Source: Taenia hydatigena (lineage: Eukaryota; Platyhelminthes; Cestoda; Cyclophyllidea; Taeniidae). Taken from it: 64,000 nt of DNA. The translations under genes and the position numbers were made by a program. The stretch is taken from assembly GCA_036345935.2 (NCBI GenBank), contig JADWOT020000005.1:1736001-1800000 (forward strand). The letters are read 5' to 3'. Position 1 is the stretch's first letter. Each line of letters opens with the position of its first letter. The notes beneath the pieces were generated by a model, which saw only the letters and a program-made list of their open reading frames with translations, was not told the origin of the DNA and did no database searches. Of this stretch, positions 1 to 14,700 are shown piece by piece.

Positions 1-2364
1 CACAATTGGAAGAGGCTACTGAAGCCAACAAGAACCTTGTGCGAGTAGAGTTGTAGCAAACACTGAGCAGGTAAACTTTGGGTAATGCTCTGTGGCAGGA
101 CAGTTAAAGCCTATGAGTGAGTTTTTTAAGACTTTTCACTAATTTTACACAGGCATCTCGCTGCACTCTTCTCGCAACATCCCCTTGTCTACATCGGCCA
201 CCCCTATAAGCTCACCCTTAGGTAAAAGGCAATCTTGACATGATGCGTTCCTACGATGGCTAAAGTGAGCTTAGCGCTTAATGTCACCCATTAAATGTTA
301 ACTGGATGCAATTCAATGCGTTTTCATCCCAGGCTACGTGCACCATGACCACCGGCGAAATGATTATTATTTTCCATTTGCAGTCTATGTAGGAAAGTGC
401 GATGCAGCAGCTGGAATAGGTATCTAGTCAAGTTGATCAGTTCACTCTATCAACCCACTTTGCTAGCCGAGCCACATGGCATGCAATGGTGTATTATTGA
501 ATAAGGAAGCAAAAGTTGCTGAAGCACAACAAGGCCATTCTTCTCTCCTTTACCCCAAGTTATGTGAATGAAGGATTTTCGCTCCCCTTAAACTTGTTAA
601 AGTGTAGACCATTTATGTTTTAGGAGAGTTAATGGCAAGGACCGGGGTCGATCTGGGATTGTTCGTGTTTGTAGACAGTTCAATAACAGCCTAAAGGTAG
701 ATACGAATTCAAAGAAACTATCTTTTCCTTCACCACACGGGATGTCAAAACAAAGACCATGCTACACTGTTCACATCTACTTGGCTACAACAAAAAATGA
801 GTAAATTGACAAATAAATCTGAAACCTGCAAGACCGATAGGGTAATGATCTAAATGAGGCCTTAAAACGTGTGCCCGAGTGTTTGCTGTAGTCAAAAAGC
901 AGAGTGACGCACAGAGGATGAGGATCAAATGTGATTTCCGAGTGATAGCACCCATAATGACGTTTCGAATTGTTCATTTTTACAAGCTCCAGCATATTTC
1001 ACGCTGCAAATTGACCACCTTTTGAACCGCAATTCAAACTCGCTGATATCAGGAGGGGAAAATTCTGACAAAAAGGTGGGGCTGGAACAGACCTGCCGGG
1101 TAAGTCTTAGGGCCAAATTTAATAGTCCTCGTCGGTACCTTTTAATTGGTCGAAAAGTTCATCAATTGCGAGTTTTTATAACCATCATCCTTCTTTTAAC
1201 AAAATACGCCCATTCTAATGAGGCAGAAATATAGGACAGTTGAAGTTAAACCTTAGTAGTGCACCGACAGTTTATTTTTCATTTGAATTCCTTGGGACCT
1301 TTCACCAGCTGGTGATGGAATCTATATTTGCCAAAATAATAACATCTTGCAAGGTCACATCCTGTCCTTATTGCTTTTTAACTGCGCACAAACATGCTTT
1401 TGCATAAAACAATATTGGAATGGATGGATGGCTGGTTTTACATGCTCATTGTGCACAAAGTCAGCAGCCACTTCAAGGCGAGCAAGCGGAAGTGCGCAAT
1501 AAATGCTGAACATAAGTTTACTACTTCGGCGTAAGACTAAGCCAACAAACACATTTCTCAATTAATTTGACCCCTGATTGTTTTATACTGCAATCGTTTC
1601 TTGGAGGCTACTGAGCCCATATTGTATTCCCGTCAAGATCATCGCCTCTAACTATGCATTTTAATAGTTAATACACACCGAACACATTTGCTGGGATGTC
1701 AACAGCCAATGCAGGTAGATCGCCATTGGCTTAATAAATTAAGCCAACAGTGTGCCAAGCCAGCACAACAACGAAGATTCAATTCCCTTATTGTGCTGTT
1801 TTTCACTTCGACTTGTTCAATTTTGCTTTTCCATCCCAATCCTTCAACACTTTTATTGGGACCTACCCTTGCGTTAAACAATGACCAGGACAAAAGCAAC
1901 AACTTTAAATGCATAACTTCTATCTTGTATTGGGCGCTAGTCTACTCGTTTGACACAAAGCTGTGTGTATGTTCGTTAGAGACCCCTGAAACGCAAACGA
2001 ATAGGTTTGTAGTCACCGCACTCGCATTTACATTTACAACTCATTTAGAACTTAGCAGCCTATAAGTGTTCATTCAAGTGTTGATCATGCTGTATTGCTG
2101 TGTCAACGTCTGAACCATCCAAACTACCGACGCGATGTGACGCAACGCAATGCGATGCGATGTTTGCCTTATCATATCCACCGAGTAACGCTCAATTAAT
2201 TTCACACAGCCGAATCGTTCCACATCAGAGCTTTTACGATTTGCGCAAGCAATCTCTGCGCATTGAATGCCCCTGCCTTACCATGTTTTGTTTTAAGCGA
2301 CAATGGTATAGTGTTGCGCAGATACCAATAAAAAGCTGCGTTTCCTGCTTATACAATAGTATTG
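1..2364. other. No recognisable gene (left-end intergenic/intronic DNA)
   Basis: Only short chance-length open frames occur on both strands, with no recognisable domain, no convincing AG..GT exon and no tandem repeat. The longest frame here (about 125 codons at 1688-2065, +) has no recognisable motif and no codon pattern that sets it apart from its surroundings, so I do not call it a gene. Confidence 0.6.
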
Positions 2365-2730
2365 GTCCGCATTTTTGCAAATATTCTGCGCCAAACATCT
2401 GCAAAGCAGAAGAGACCAAGGCGTTACCGTAGCTTCAACTGCAAAATATAGCAGGTATTTGAGGAAGTATTTGCAGAAATGACGCGATTCCACGTGCTCA
2501 AACATTGCGCCCAAAGTTGAGTGTTTCGCAAGGCATTCTGTACAGTAGATGCACATTCCTGAATCCTCCGTCATTTAAACTGGAGTGCTGTAAAATGAAG
2601 CGCAGGGTTAGAAGGGGTGTGCACGCATAGCAAAAGCTGTGGCTGTAGAGCAGAGCACACACTAGATCTGAATCAGAGACAAATAGACACCCACTCACAA
2701 ATATGGCTTTCAAAGAAATGGCTGAGGAGA
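2365..2730 (+). repeat. Dispersed repeat R1, copy A
   Basis: This block matches 39,222-39,552 on the same strand. Matching landmarks in the same order include GCCAAACATCTGC..AAGCAGAAGAGACCAAGGC near the left end (copy B: GCCAAATATTGGC..AAGCAGAAGAGTCCAAGGC), a central CATTCTG word, and ACTCACAAATATG at the right end. Identity is patchy with indels, as in an old interspersed element. No terminal inverted repeats, poly-A tail or coding potential were seen, so the class is unknown. Confidence 0.6.
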
Positions 2731-5700
2731 TTTTCATAATTTATGAATGGATGGAAGCACGGGATGTACGACGTATGCTTTCAGACTATTGTGAGAATCA
2801 AAAAAGCACTTTTGCTACTTTTGCACAAAGGAGGACACGAGACAAAGAATAGAGGGGGTTTGCAATTGTTCCCACCTCTTTGATGCCATAAGAGCTCGCC
2901 TAAGTTATCGCGAGACATTGGGCAAACTGGAGAAGGTAGACGCAAACTTGCTGAAACACGTCAAATATGTGCGAAGATGCTACGCAAATTCTTTAGCATC
3001 CAGTTTAATAAAAGTGTTTTCCACCCGATTCAATTTATTTGCTAATGACGTAGTGCAAAATCCCTATGCGTAAACACAAATATCGATGCACAAATACATG
3101 CTTATGGACGTGTACACGGACAAATGAATGACACCTGCCATGATGATCGCGATCCAAATGTGCAAGCTCTGAGACTTTGCTTGTAAATGCCGCAGAGCAC
3201 CTTGTGCATCCATAGTCACACATTTTTATTGAATGGAGGAAGAGTTGCGCGAGACCTTGCGACAGAGCTCACGCTGAATGGAAGGAGTATGCAAGTTAAC
3301 CACTTGGATCTGCTCTCAAAATCGCATGTGATTAAAACGCAGACGAGTGGTAGTCGTGTGCTTTGATCCCTCCTTCGTCGTGGTCCAAGTAATCAGCTCC
3401 TTAGAAATTCAGATTTTTCTGCGAAAGACAAAAATTGTTTGCAATGGAGACTATTTTTGTATGCTTGGACCGGTACCGCTTCACGTTTAGGCTGCAAAGA
3501 GCTGAAAACTCTTCTGCTAGTTTGTAAAACATGGGATGAAGCAAAAGCTATGAGCTGTCGCCTTTAGCAATTCAATACCTGTGATTAATGAAGGTTCCTT
3601 TGATCCTCCTGATTGCGCTACACTCATTACGCCTTCCCATAATTTTGTTCCCTTGATAGTGACTACCCTTTTATAGACCTACGCTTCCACACTCCAGTTG
3701 ATAAAACGATGAGATTCGCCCAACTAGCCTTGTCTCCTGGCGGTTTGTCTTTATAAAAGACTTATATGCCATAGAAGTAAATGGCGTGATTTGTTGTTCG
3801 AAATGCGTTTGAGCAAACAAGACGCTCCCATGGGGCTTGTGCTTGAGGAGGTGAAGTTTGCATTACGGCACTAGAGGGTGCTAAGCTCTTTTTTTGCTAT
3901 AGTGGTAAAACCTTAAAGACGTGAAGTAGTAGAGCCTTACTTTGCCTTACATCATGTTGCATTGAAGTGATATTCAGGCAAGTGATGCCTCTGACAGCAA
4001 ACATGGTTGAAGTTATTGATAGGACAGCCACCATGCTGACTGCAAATACATCCTTCTTCTCCACTGCCTTACCTTCAAATGCTCGGCCCCCTTTAATGTG
4101 GTGCTCATTAGCCATCAGATTGTTTTTTGCTCTGCGATGATTCAGCTACTGTGTTAATGGGAGGCCAAGAGTAAGAAGGATGCTTCTTCCTCCCACTTAA
4201 GGAAGTAATTTTGACATTTGTGAGAATGTATAGTGCTGCATTGCCTCCATACACAGCCCTTACGAATGGCCTCGCTGACCTTTGAGCTGTCAAAATTACA
4301 TTTGGTTTATTAGCTGCGCAATTGTGGACCTCAGCTGTGGTTGAGTTGTGCGGAAGCTCAACCGTTCTTCTCAAGGTTGTCGCTCATCCTCTTCACCGTT
4401 GCTTGAGATAACTAATTAATCAAACGCTGACTATAGCTTACCAACATTCTATGACATTTGCTTTGTTGATCTTATGAAGAGACTAGCTGTTGAGATGACT
4501 CGCTTATAAATGTATAGCAGTGGACCTAACGATAAGAATACGTGCTGCATGATGTGGGAAGGTGAGAGAGGCGACTGCTTTAGGAGTGAATGCACCTGTC
4601 GGGTAACAGTTGACTGGACCAATTAAGATCATGTTTTCCGGCTGCTGCAACTAAATTAATGGTGCTGCTCCACTGATTTGCGCGACGCTGTCAAGTACTA
4701 TGAGAAAAGGTGGGAAGTATGAAGGTGCTGCCACCGGTATGTATCAGTGAATTCCAGTGAGGTGTAAGAACAATAACCCTAACAGAATAAAGGAAAAAAC
4801 ACTATTTTCTAGCGTTAATGAATTAGTGAGGTGACTTTGCATCATCAAATTGGGTTTGTACAGCCTTATTCCCTATTTGGTAGCATTAAAGCCTTTATTT
4901 GCTGCACCAATGAAAGGATTCGCAGCACTCTCTATGCAAGCTAAAGCGACTGCGTGTCAGGTTTCTGGGGTGGATTACTAGTGCTAATGCAGGATGGGTT
5001 GTGCGGTACTAGTGGGCCGTATGCCATTGCCACGTGGTGACAGTAGCCTACATTCTCGTGTGGACGCGTGGAGAAAGGACAAAGGACGCGATTTTGCTCT
5101 TCAACTGGAAACCCCTTTTTGTCATCCATATCAACTTTTGGCATACAGTTTACACCTCGTGTAGCATGCCAGTATGGCTTATCTAATCAGGTAATTAAAG
5201 TTGAACTTGATTCCCAAGTCACTGAGGAGGTGTGCCTCAACGAATATTTCTTACCTTCAATTCCAACAAAGACAATATTACGTGCTTGATTAGCTACTTG
5301 CATAAAAATCGGAGAGCTACTGAGCGCAAGCATCGCGGATGGTGGTACTCATACTGTCTATTGCTTGAAATGGTGGTGAGTTATCACAAGTGTCTCGTAG
5401 AACCAAAGATAAGCCGGCCCTCATTTTGAGGAAGATGCACATCATCAAATAAGCAATTATTTTGCCTCTTGGAGCTCCTTTTAGGCAGGCATGCATTCGC
5501 GCATGCCCATGCACCTTTCCAAATGTAAACACAAGAACATGCTCTTGGATGGCGGCACATTAACACCGTCAATTTCCTTGTTTATGGCGCACTGCTTTCT
5601 CGATGACTGATTTGACACCCCGCATGATCGGCGTGAGAGTTCACCTATGCCAACTCAAAACCCCATCACCTCCACCGCAAAAATGCCTGCATCTGATTGA

Positions 5701-8700
5701 TGAGTAGCGATTCCTCTAAACACCATCCTAACAGTAGTATTTAAATGTTTCAGGCTTCGGCCGTCTGCTAGTAGAGAGTTGGGAGGAAATTTGCTTTTGG
5801 GACTAAATTTGTCTATGCGTCACCATGTCCCTCCTTCAGCACCTTTACTGCTGACTTCTGAGCCGAAACGTCTTCACTACTAAGTTGACACTCAGTAGCA
5901 GTTGCGTGATGGGCTTAGCACCTGCTTTGACGCGCTCGGGTAGGGCTGAGGATGGGCGAACACGGCACATGGAGGAAGGGATGAGAAGGAGGTGGCATTC
6001 AGCTAGCGCTGGTGATAGCTTAATGAGAGAAAGCACATTTGTCACTTCGCAACATGCTAGGGTCCTTAAGATGCAGCGTTGTAGGTTCTGCTGACCGCGA
6101 TGGCTAAAACACAAAAAGCAATGTGGGCACGAGCAAGGCATTCACACTGCCATCGCAAAGCCATAATGTGTCAAGCGCATTGCAGTCTCTGTTCAGCGCT
6201 TGATTTTATTTCGTCTGAACGGATACAAAAGGACGACCAAGTACTCGTGAATGAGTGCGCTGTAGATAAGTCCTGACAACCCATAAACCGATCCCAACTA
6301 GCAACTATTTGAAGGCCAGTAATGACTGAGACCACTGATAACACACAAACCAAATGGTTGCCATGTCTTTGCATTAAGATGAACAAAGCACAGCTGTATC
6401 AGGTGACTTCATTTCTCTGTTTTGAGACGCCCCAACCAGAAATAAACCATCGATGTGTAAAAGTTTGACGATTCCAAGTAACATGGAGAAGAAGAGCAGC
6501 AAGCTATCACAAATTGAATTCCTACATTTTAAAATGTGGGATGAGCCTGCTTCTAGCCCCTACCTTGATTTTTTAACTTTGGTTTTACTATTGCAAAAAT
6601 TTGCTGCAGAGAACTAGAGGCTACAGAATTTTATGATTTGAAACTTAGTGGAAATGGGTTTGTACAAAGGACTAATAAATCGCTTATGTCTCTTGGACGA
6701 TTGGAATACTTAGCCCATCTGGCGAATTCGATGCTATAAGTTACATCTGTCTAATGGAAAACAACAAAGCTTTAGTTGAATGTTGACCAATTGTACAAGG
6801 CAAGAATACAATGCAGGCAAAGTGTTTCTGATAGCAAACTTATGTTAAAATTGACATGGAAAAGAGGGGCACCATGTTGCCACAAGGCGAATTAGTGTAT
6901 TCAGCGACATATCATGGTGATTTAAGGGAGCGATTAACGAAACAAATGCGGGTGACCTTGATTGTGTATCCAGAGCGTTCTAACACCTTGACAATAAATT
7001 TGCCATGAGAGTTGCTCTGCATAGTTGAGCTTGAAGGTAGTGACTAAGTGTCCTTAATAAATAAATGATTTTCATTTTTGCGGCAGGTTAAGGAATACGC
7101 AGGGAGATTCTCCGTCTCTAGAGTAATAATAACTCAATTTGAGAATTCTTGCGCTTCTGGAGTTTTTACGTGCACTTCATGATGAATAAGTACAATTCCA
7201 TACAATTTCTGTGTTATTAACTATAGGCAAATCCTACACGGCGGAACGGGTCATTCGTGACTACAGGATTAAAAGGAGACGCTGCCTTATCGCACCGCAA
7301 GCAGAATTTATCATGGGGCAATGAATTTAGACAGATATAGTGCAAGCTTGCGCATTAGGCAGCTTATAGTTAACGTGAAACTCTCTAAATGAGAAAGGTT
7401 TGGATCGCAGAGTGATGCAGTGGGGAGGAATTCGGTCATAGTTACTCGAGACATGCTATCAGCTACGATGCCTAGCTCTGCCATATTTCTCACTGTTCAA
7501 TTTACTTCCAATGCCTTAATCCCGCTCCAGTTCAACGGAGCAGTTTGTGCCTATTCTGTCCCCACTAATTCGCCCATCTCTATTTGAGGGACGTCAAAGT
7601 CCAAAGATTGGGGAGTATTTGCATCCGACCCACCCTATCACCACACAAGCATGATGATGCGGAGCTTACTTTTAGGGGACCTTGGGTTAACCTTACGAAC
7701 TCCCCACAACTTCGTGCCCGATCCTGCTGCTATTTATCCAGATGCTCCAAATGAATTGCCGGCATTAGGATCAGGGATTCGTAAAGGGTATTTGCGATCC
7801 CAGCGCAGGCTCCTAGAGTTAATAACGATTGCCTTTGACAAGTGTTCTGGTCTTTTCTTCCTCCGAAAGAAATTAGTGTTTTTTTGTAACAGCATAAGGA
7901 GGAGAAATGGGATTTTTTAAATCATATGTTACAGACGTCTGTGCCTAACCTTCATACCAAACCAGAACCTCCCCTCCTTAGTTTAAATCCGCTAGTTTGT
8001 TTGAAGGTCGGAAAGGGTAAGTAACAGTTAGATAACTTACTTCTCCCTTAATCAATGAAATCGTCTGTCTTAAATCGTACCTTTTCACTTTATCTATCCC
8101 TCCTTCTATGATCATCGTTTGAAGCTGTTGCATACAAAACAGGTTCAACAGAATGCACGTGCGGCTTCGGTGAGTAGCCACTATCACAACCCTTTGCTGG
8201 AAGCACCTAATATCTTCCGATCACCCACATGACATCTTAAACAGCGGAACTCCAAAAGGCCTGCCACCGTCATCGGCTGGAACCTCAGACGCTTAAGAGA
8301 AATAAAACATTCTTAATACAATAAACCATGTTTGCTTAAAGGGATACTTTCCATATTAACCACATCCACTAATTTGTTTTACTTGAAGAGGCCAGTTTGG
8401 TTTCCATGGGGTAAATGGCTTTCAACCAGCCTTCAGAGTACGATAGAAATGCGAGGTGTTTAACATGCACTACATTGTCCACAGACATAGGTATTGCAGC
8501 AAGTTTGAAGAACTCGCCTTCTATCATGAGTGAATTGCAATAAACTCGATGACAAGTTGCAAAATTGAACGCCTTGTGGGTTGCTAACATTGATCTATTA
8601 ATACACAAAAGGCATAGTAGGAAAGCTCTAAAATGCCATCAAATCTAACTTAAGTAATGTGCGAGGAAATGGCAAAGGGGTGATTTGGACTTGACTCTGT

Positions 8701-11700
8701 ATGTTACAGTTCAATTCTCGACACATAATGCTCTACTCGAAGCAGGTTCGTTCCCGTAGAACTCGAGACTCTCAACGCCATAGTCACTAAGAGGATCTTC
8801 GAAATTTAGTTTGATTTTTCTTCTTCATGGTAAGCAGCGACACCTCACCTAAAATCTGGACGTGTTCAATGCATAAGGGGATTCAATGCACCGACGAGGA
8901 TATTCAACGCAACCGCCAATAACCCTGAATACAATTTTTACAACTGCTTAACTTAAAGTATTGTGAGGAAACAAATTAACACTAACTGCAGTTAAGTGGG
9001 TGCTTTTGAATGGTAAGCATGCGCATACATAATGCAGGTTCAAGGACCAGGGCAGTAGACCTTGTTGGTTAGCGTGCGCATTTCCATCCAGATGTTTAGC
9101 ACTCGAGACTGAGCCTGAGTGAGCTTTGTGTTTAGGCCTGACTCTGACTGCGTTCTCCCAGTCACCAACATCCTCTACCGATAACTGATTGCCACTGAGC
9201 TTATAACGAACTGTCGCGCTTAAAGCGCAGCCAAGGCATGAACCAGACAAGTAAGAAGGAGTACCGAGTGAGATGTAATTTATAATGTTTCCATAACCAT
9301 GCACGAGGATGGGAGCCTCTGGATGTCTAGATAGAAACGTCTCTGTGGACTTGAAAATAACCTCAGTATTATCCCCTTTACACGATAGGCTTGGGCATTC
9401 CGACCATGTGCGTGATTTAGCTGTTCATTTGAGCGCAACCATTACGAGTAGCCACACTATTAAGCATTTTTGCGCTTATCCAAACGCGTTTTTCACTTGC
9501 AGCAAATTTCACCTCCATCTCACCACATAACAGTGATTTTGATTAAGCACTTGAAATCCATCAAGCGCAACTGCTTAGTGTTTTCTCTTTCTATTTTAGC
9601 CATTATTTTAACTTGTTTAAGGTATACATCTAAGCGGTGGAAGTTGGCTAAAAAGTCAGTGCCGTTGATCGCAATAAATAACGGGATGTCATTTCTTTGT
9701 TCATGGCATCGCTACCTCTGAGGCGAATGCCATTCGCACTTTCCTTCTCCTGCTAGTCTACATTGCTTTCTACATCATCTCAGTAGATGTTCACTCTTCC
9801 ACCCAGTCTATCTTAAAATCAAAGGTTTTATCATGTGAGGTGAGGATTGGAGAAACGCTTCGAAAATATAACAGCCAAAACAATGGAAGCAGACTTATGC
9901 AGGCAGAAAATAGGTTGCCGAAGAGGCACGTATGGGGCAGTATTACAGCCCACTAACATTCAGTTGAGCAGAGTCATTTGAGGGTTACTTAGAAATTCGC
10001 AGTCAATTTCAATGTCTTATTCAGACAACGCATTTTATTCTAGTCAGAATAGATTACCCTGCCAAAACTGCAATGACAAAACAATTTTCCTCGAATGAAT
10101 TTAAGTTTTGTACCACTGACTAGGCAAGGCTTGCGTGAGAGTTTCCTCTCTCTCTTACTTTGCTATAATGGGATATGCCTTAGTGATACAATCTTTATAT
10201 CTAATTAGCCCCGCCATATATCGCTACTATCATAAAATACCGCTCCGTATGCCCCAATACCAAAATAGATTTTATTTAGTGCCTAATAAGTACCCGACCT
10301 GATGAGGCAAGATATCACATCGAAGCTGAGTCAGTCCTAGCCACCTATTGTCGAACCATAACTCTATCATTCGTTAATGCTGATATTTGCGTGCATGTGC
10401 AGCCAAGTCACCCACACACACGCCACCTACAGTAGCGTTGCGCTCTTATTATGTGCATTGTGTTTAAAGTCACCTATCGCACACCGTTTGTAAGCAATTT
10501 TAATGTCTCCTCAAAAAGGCTGTCTAATCATTTCTTTTGAGGCCTATAATTTCTACAAACAAGCACACGCGAGCATCACGATCATCGGTTGTAGCAAACG
10601 CATCCAATCATCAACTTTGAGCACCAACTTTGCTGTTTTTATCATTCCCAGTTTCACCACTGTCTTTAGGAAGCTAAGTTTAGCCAAGAAGAATGGGGAG
10701 AAACATGGGCATATAGGGATTAAGTAGTAAAGGGAAACTGGATTAGAGCATGCTAAACGAAGGAGAACTATTAAACAACCTCGGCGAACGTGGCGACATC
10801 AACTTTGACAATGATTTGGTTCATTTAGGTAATAATGACAAGTTAGCATTGCTTAATCTTTGGTGCAGAATCTGACCGTAATAGTGAGTTTTTCTGGCTC
10901 TATTTAATCTACTTATGGCATCTGCGCTATGTTTTAGTGAATGACACATCATTCATTGCTTGTGAAAGCAGCAGCTTGGTGTCTACTCAGAAAGGCTGCG
11001 TGCGTGTGCGTTCAACAAACGCATTCATCATTATAGCCAACTCTGTTAATTTGAAGCTTTGGTGATGTAGAAGTATTTTAATGTATGCAACCTCAATTGT
11101 CAGCTCGTCATCAGGAGACCACATTGTGCTTACTTCCGCGGTACACGCTTACGAATTCAGCCATAAACTCCAATGCCAAGACTGCTTGTCATCAGCTTTG
11201 ACACGATACCTTATAAAGAACAACTTCCATGCGTTGGAAGGGAGAGATGATTTGCCAAGTGAATGCTCAAAATGGGAGAACGTTATCTGATCATTTTCAT
11301 TAAAGTCGTCGGCCTTTAGATGCATCGATGTCTTGCACTCCTCTAAAATTTGGGAACTAGGCAAGTCGCCACTACGGCGCATTGCAAAGAAACTAGGAAG
11401 CTAGAATTAGGATCCAGTGGATAGAAGTCGACTCTCTCTTCTCATCGAAGAGCCATAATCCTTGACTGGTTTTCACGCTTTAGTGAAGCGCATTCAAAGT
11501 AGTGGATTCGACAACACCGTGTTGGGAAGCGATGCAATGGACTTCGAACCTCTCGAATATGTACCTTGCTAAGATGCCTGAGCAACCTCTGCTTGCAACA
11601 AAACTACGTAGCCTACACTGATAATTTATTTTTAAAGGTGAAAGAACAACAAGCCGCTCCTAATAAAAATAATCAGAGATCGAGGCGTCAGAACAGGTGC

Positions 11701-14700
11701 AAAAGTTGTTTGGTGGTTAGGTGATGGAGCAGTTGGTTTTCATCCACTTCACTGAAGCGGTCAGCAAAAGCCAGGCAAATGAATATCACATTAATACAGA
11801 AAATGCACAGGTAGCGGATAATGGACTACAAAGCTATCAATGTATTATGCAGGTATTCTGCATGAGTTGCAAAATGAGGTGCTTAAAAGGCATCTGCTGG
11901 CAAAAATCTGCAATAAATGGGAAGTTAAGTAGACAATTGCATGTTTTTTTACCTTTGAACAGTGGTCCGCGCATCGTCTACACTGTTCTATACCTCTGAA
12001 TAGCAAGCCACTTCGGTTTCGGGTGACCGTACCTCCTTGAATTTTGATGTGCTGTACAGAAAATTACTGTTCACAAACTTCCTATCAAACGGAATGCAAA
12101 TACGAATGAGACTCATCCGTTCGGTTTAAATGGGAAACATCAAAATAACTGTTTTTCTCCGAAACACCCAAAACTCTTGATCAAACCTGAAGCAGTTGTT
12201 TTAGGACAACTACTTCTTTTTAGTCAATTCGTTGCCCACAGAGATCGCGAGTAGTGAGACAACTGCGTCTGCATTTCAAAGACACCTCAAGGTTTTAAAA
12301 CGAATGCGATGTTTTTTCACGGTGCGTTTTAATGTGCAAGAGGCAGTCACTGTATGCAAATCATCTCGCAAAGCTGACGTTATCTGCATCCAAAGGGGAA
12401 GTGGAGGAGAGGGTAGTGCCTTCTAAAGAAGAAGCATAACCTTCATCACCGTAATCTAATTATAATGCCAGCAATGAAGAATGCACTCATGCAATCAATG
12501 CACCCATTTTACAGGAACCCGAGTTTAGCATTAAAGGTAATTACAGAACCCGTTTCGCTGGGGAACGGCCAGTGGTAAAGGTAGCATTAGTACTCTTGTG
12601 TTTGAAAAATAAAAAGCAGAACGAAAGCGAAGCTTGAAAACATCACTTCAGTGCCGTCAGCTGCATTATGGCTGCCGAAGCCAGACCTCGGCATCCGTAA
12701 CGGTCTATAAATTTCGTGTATACTCGAATGGAGAGCATCGAGGTTTGACCTGGCACGCCATCCATTAGGTGCAGGCAGTGATAACTGTTGTGACATCAGC
12801 GTGAGGTGGTTATCACTTATTGGGGCAAGATCACATCTGCCAATCGTGAGTTATGGACAAACGACTTTTTGTTGTTTTCGTGCTAAAGCGTTTAAAGCAT
12901 TTAATTTCCAACTTTCAATAGATGTAAATGGTAGACAAACCGGATTGACAGAATGGATTTTGTGGTATGCTCAAAGCTCCAAGTGGGTAATTACTTCCTA
13001 CGATGGCATTTTACAACCATCATGATTTCAGGTTAGCCGAACAAGTTTAGATGCGTCGGGTGTTTTAAGGGGATTAATATTTATATCCAAAGCCTAGTTC
13101 AACAAACACTGCTTCTCCTCATGTCGTACATTGGTTCATCTCACTGCAATCGCTTTTGTGTTAACCAGCCATCAAATGAGACGGCGTTGAAACATCTTCT
13201 TGAAATATGCTCCAAATAGCCAAGAAGCCTAGTACAGCTCCATTAAAATGCTCTCCATTAAAGGACCTCAAATGTTATCCGTGTGGCTAACGCTTAAAGC
13301 TAGGGATCTACTGAAAATAATTGATTAAGATGTTTCGAACTCCTCGTTTGTTCTCTACTTCCGGGCCCAAATAACGCTTGAGGTTTCCACCCGCATGTCA
13401 ACTGTTTCCTTGCAAGCATCCCTTTTAATAATTTCAATTTTGAGCCAGCTGAAGCAAGTGAACTCAACTCTTAAGTTCTAAAATGATTCGTCTTACACAA
13501 AATAAGTTCAACTTACAATCATTTAGCATTAGTGGTCCACGGAGCATTAAAGACCCATGCAGCCACAATATATGGCTAAGTTCACTGCTAAGCGGATCGT
13601 TTAGCTTATTAAAACAAACATTAAGTTTTGTATTTCATCTGCCCCATTTAAACTCCTTCTCAGTGCGCTGCAACTCAGATTACTGGTGTCTCATCCCTCA
13701 GCGCAAACTCTTGCTAAATCATTAGACTGCTCAAGGCTTTGTACATGAAAATACTTTGCTGATTAAAATGCATGAATTAAAACCTGCTATAGTTAAAATT
13801 GGCCACTACAAATCACTTTCTAAAACCGCAATCTTTCGAAGGAAAATTCAGTGGACCCTACTAAGTGAGTGGGAACTAGACCGAATCAACCCACTTTTAT
13901 GCAGCCCAGTGTGTGAGAATTAACACCTGTTTTTCCTGCTATTCACTTTATATGCAGTGATTTGAATCGGCCTAGTCATTTTGCAATCCCCTTTTAGGTT
14001 CCTTTATCAGAGATTGACATTGCTTCATCCCTCAATGCGCCTACTTTGCAGCACTATCAATGCATCTAAATTTAAAGGTTTGCAAGCATATCAATGAATG
14101 ATAGCATGCCACTTAAATCAACGATTAGAATGAGTTTCAATGCTTACTTATACTTGAGCAGTAGGGAGCTGGGAGCCGCTACTATAATGCAGTGTTCTAA
14201 ATGGGTAAAGCAATCTGCATTCAGACGCACCATTGCGCGTTTCGCGGGCCCTGATTTCGCAGAACTCGAAAACTCCTAAAATACTTATAGAATTGATGAC
14301 TTCAAAGTCGATGCACTACTGGGATGTCAACAAAATGAAAAAGTTCAAGCAACTGGAACTTGTTTTTAAGTATAGTTATTAGGTTTTGTCGAATGATTCC
14401 ACTGGACGCGCGTGCTGACGTTAAATAAGCATAAGTTGGCGTTTTATGAATAAAATAATTCTCTCGTTGTTGGCTTTCGAGATCAACGTGTTTACTTCAT
14501 TAAGCGAAACCCTGTGGTAAATCACCTAATGTATGCACGCTCCTTACCTCATTTTTGTTTGCATGCAGCATCCAGACAATTAGGAGGTTGGCAACCTAAC
14601 TCCAGTCATGCATTTTGCCTTTGTGCGCATCATTCACGCGAAGGAGAGGAGGGCACTCGTGATTTGAACCATCACCTCATGAGGTAGAACAAATTTTAAA

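Noticed and set aside
8738..8760. GGTTCGTTCCC resembling a Pol III B-box
   Set aside because: No A-box, no tRNA fold, and no match to the two blocks at 40.75 and 43.73 kb.
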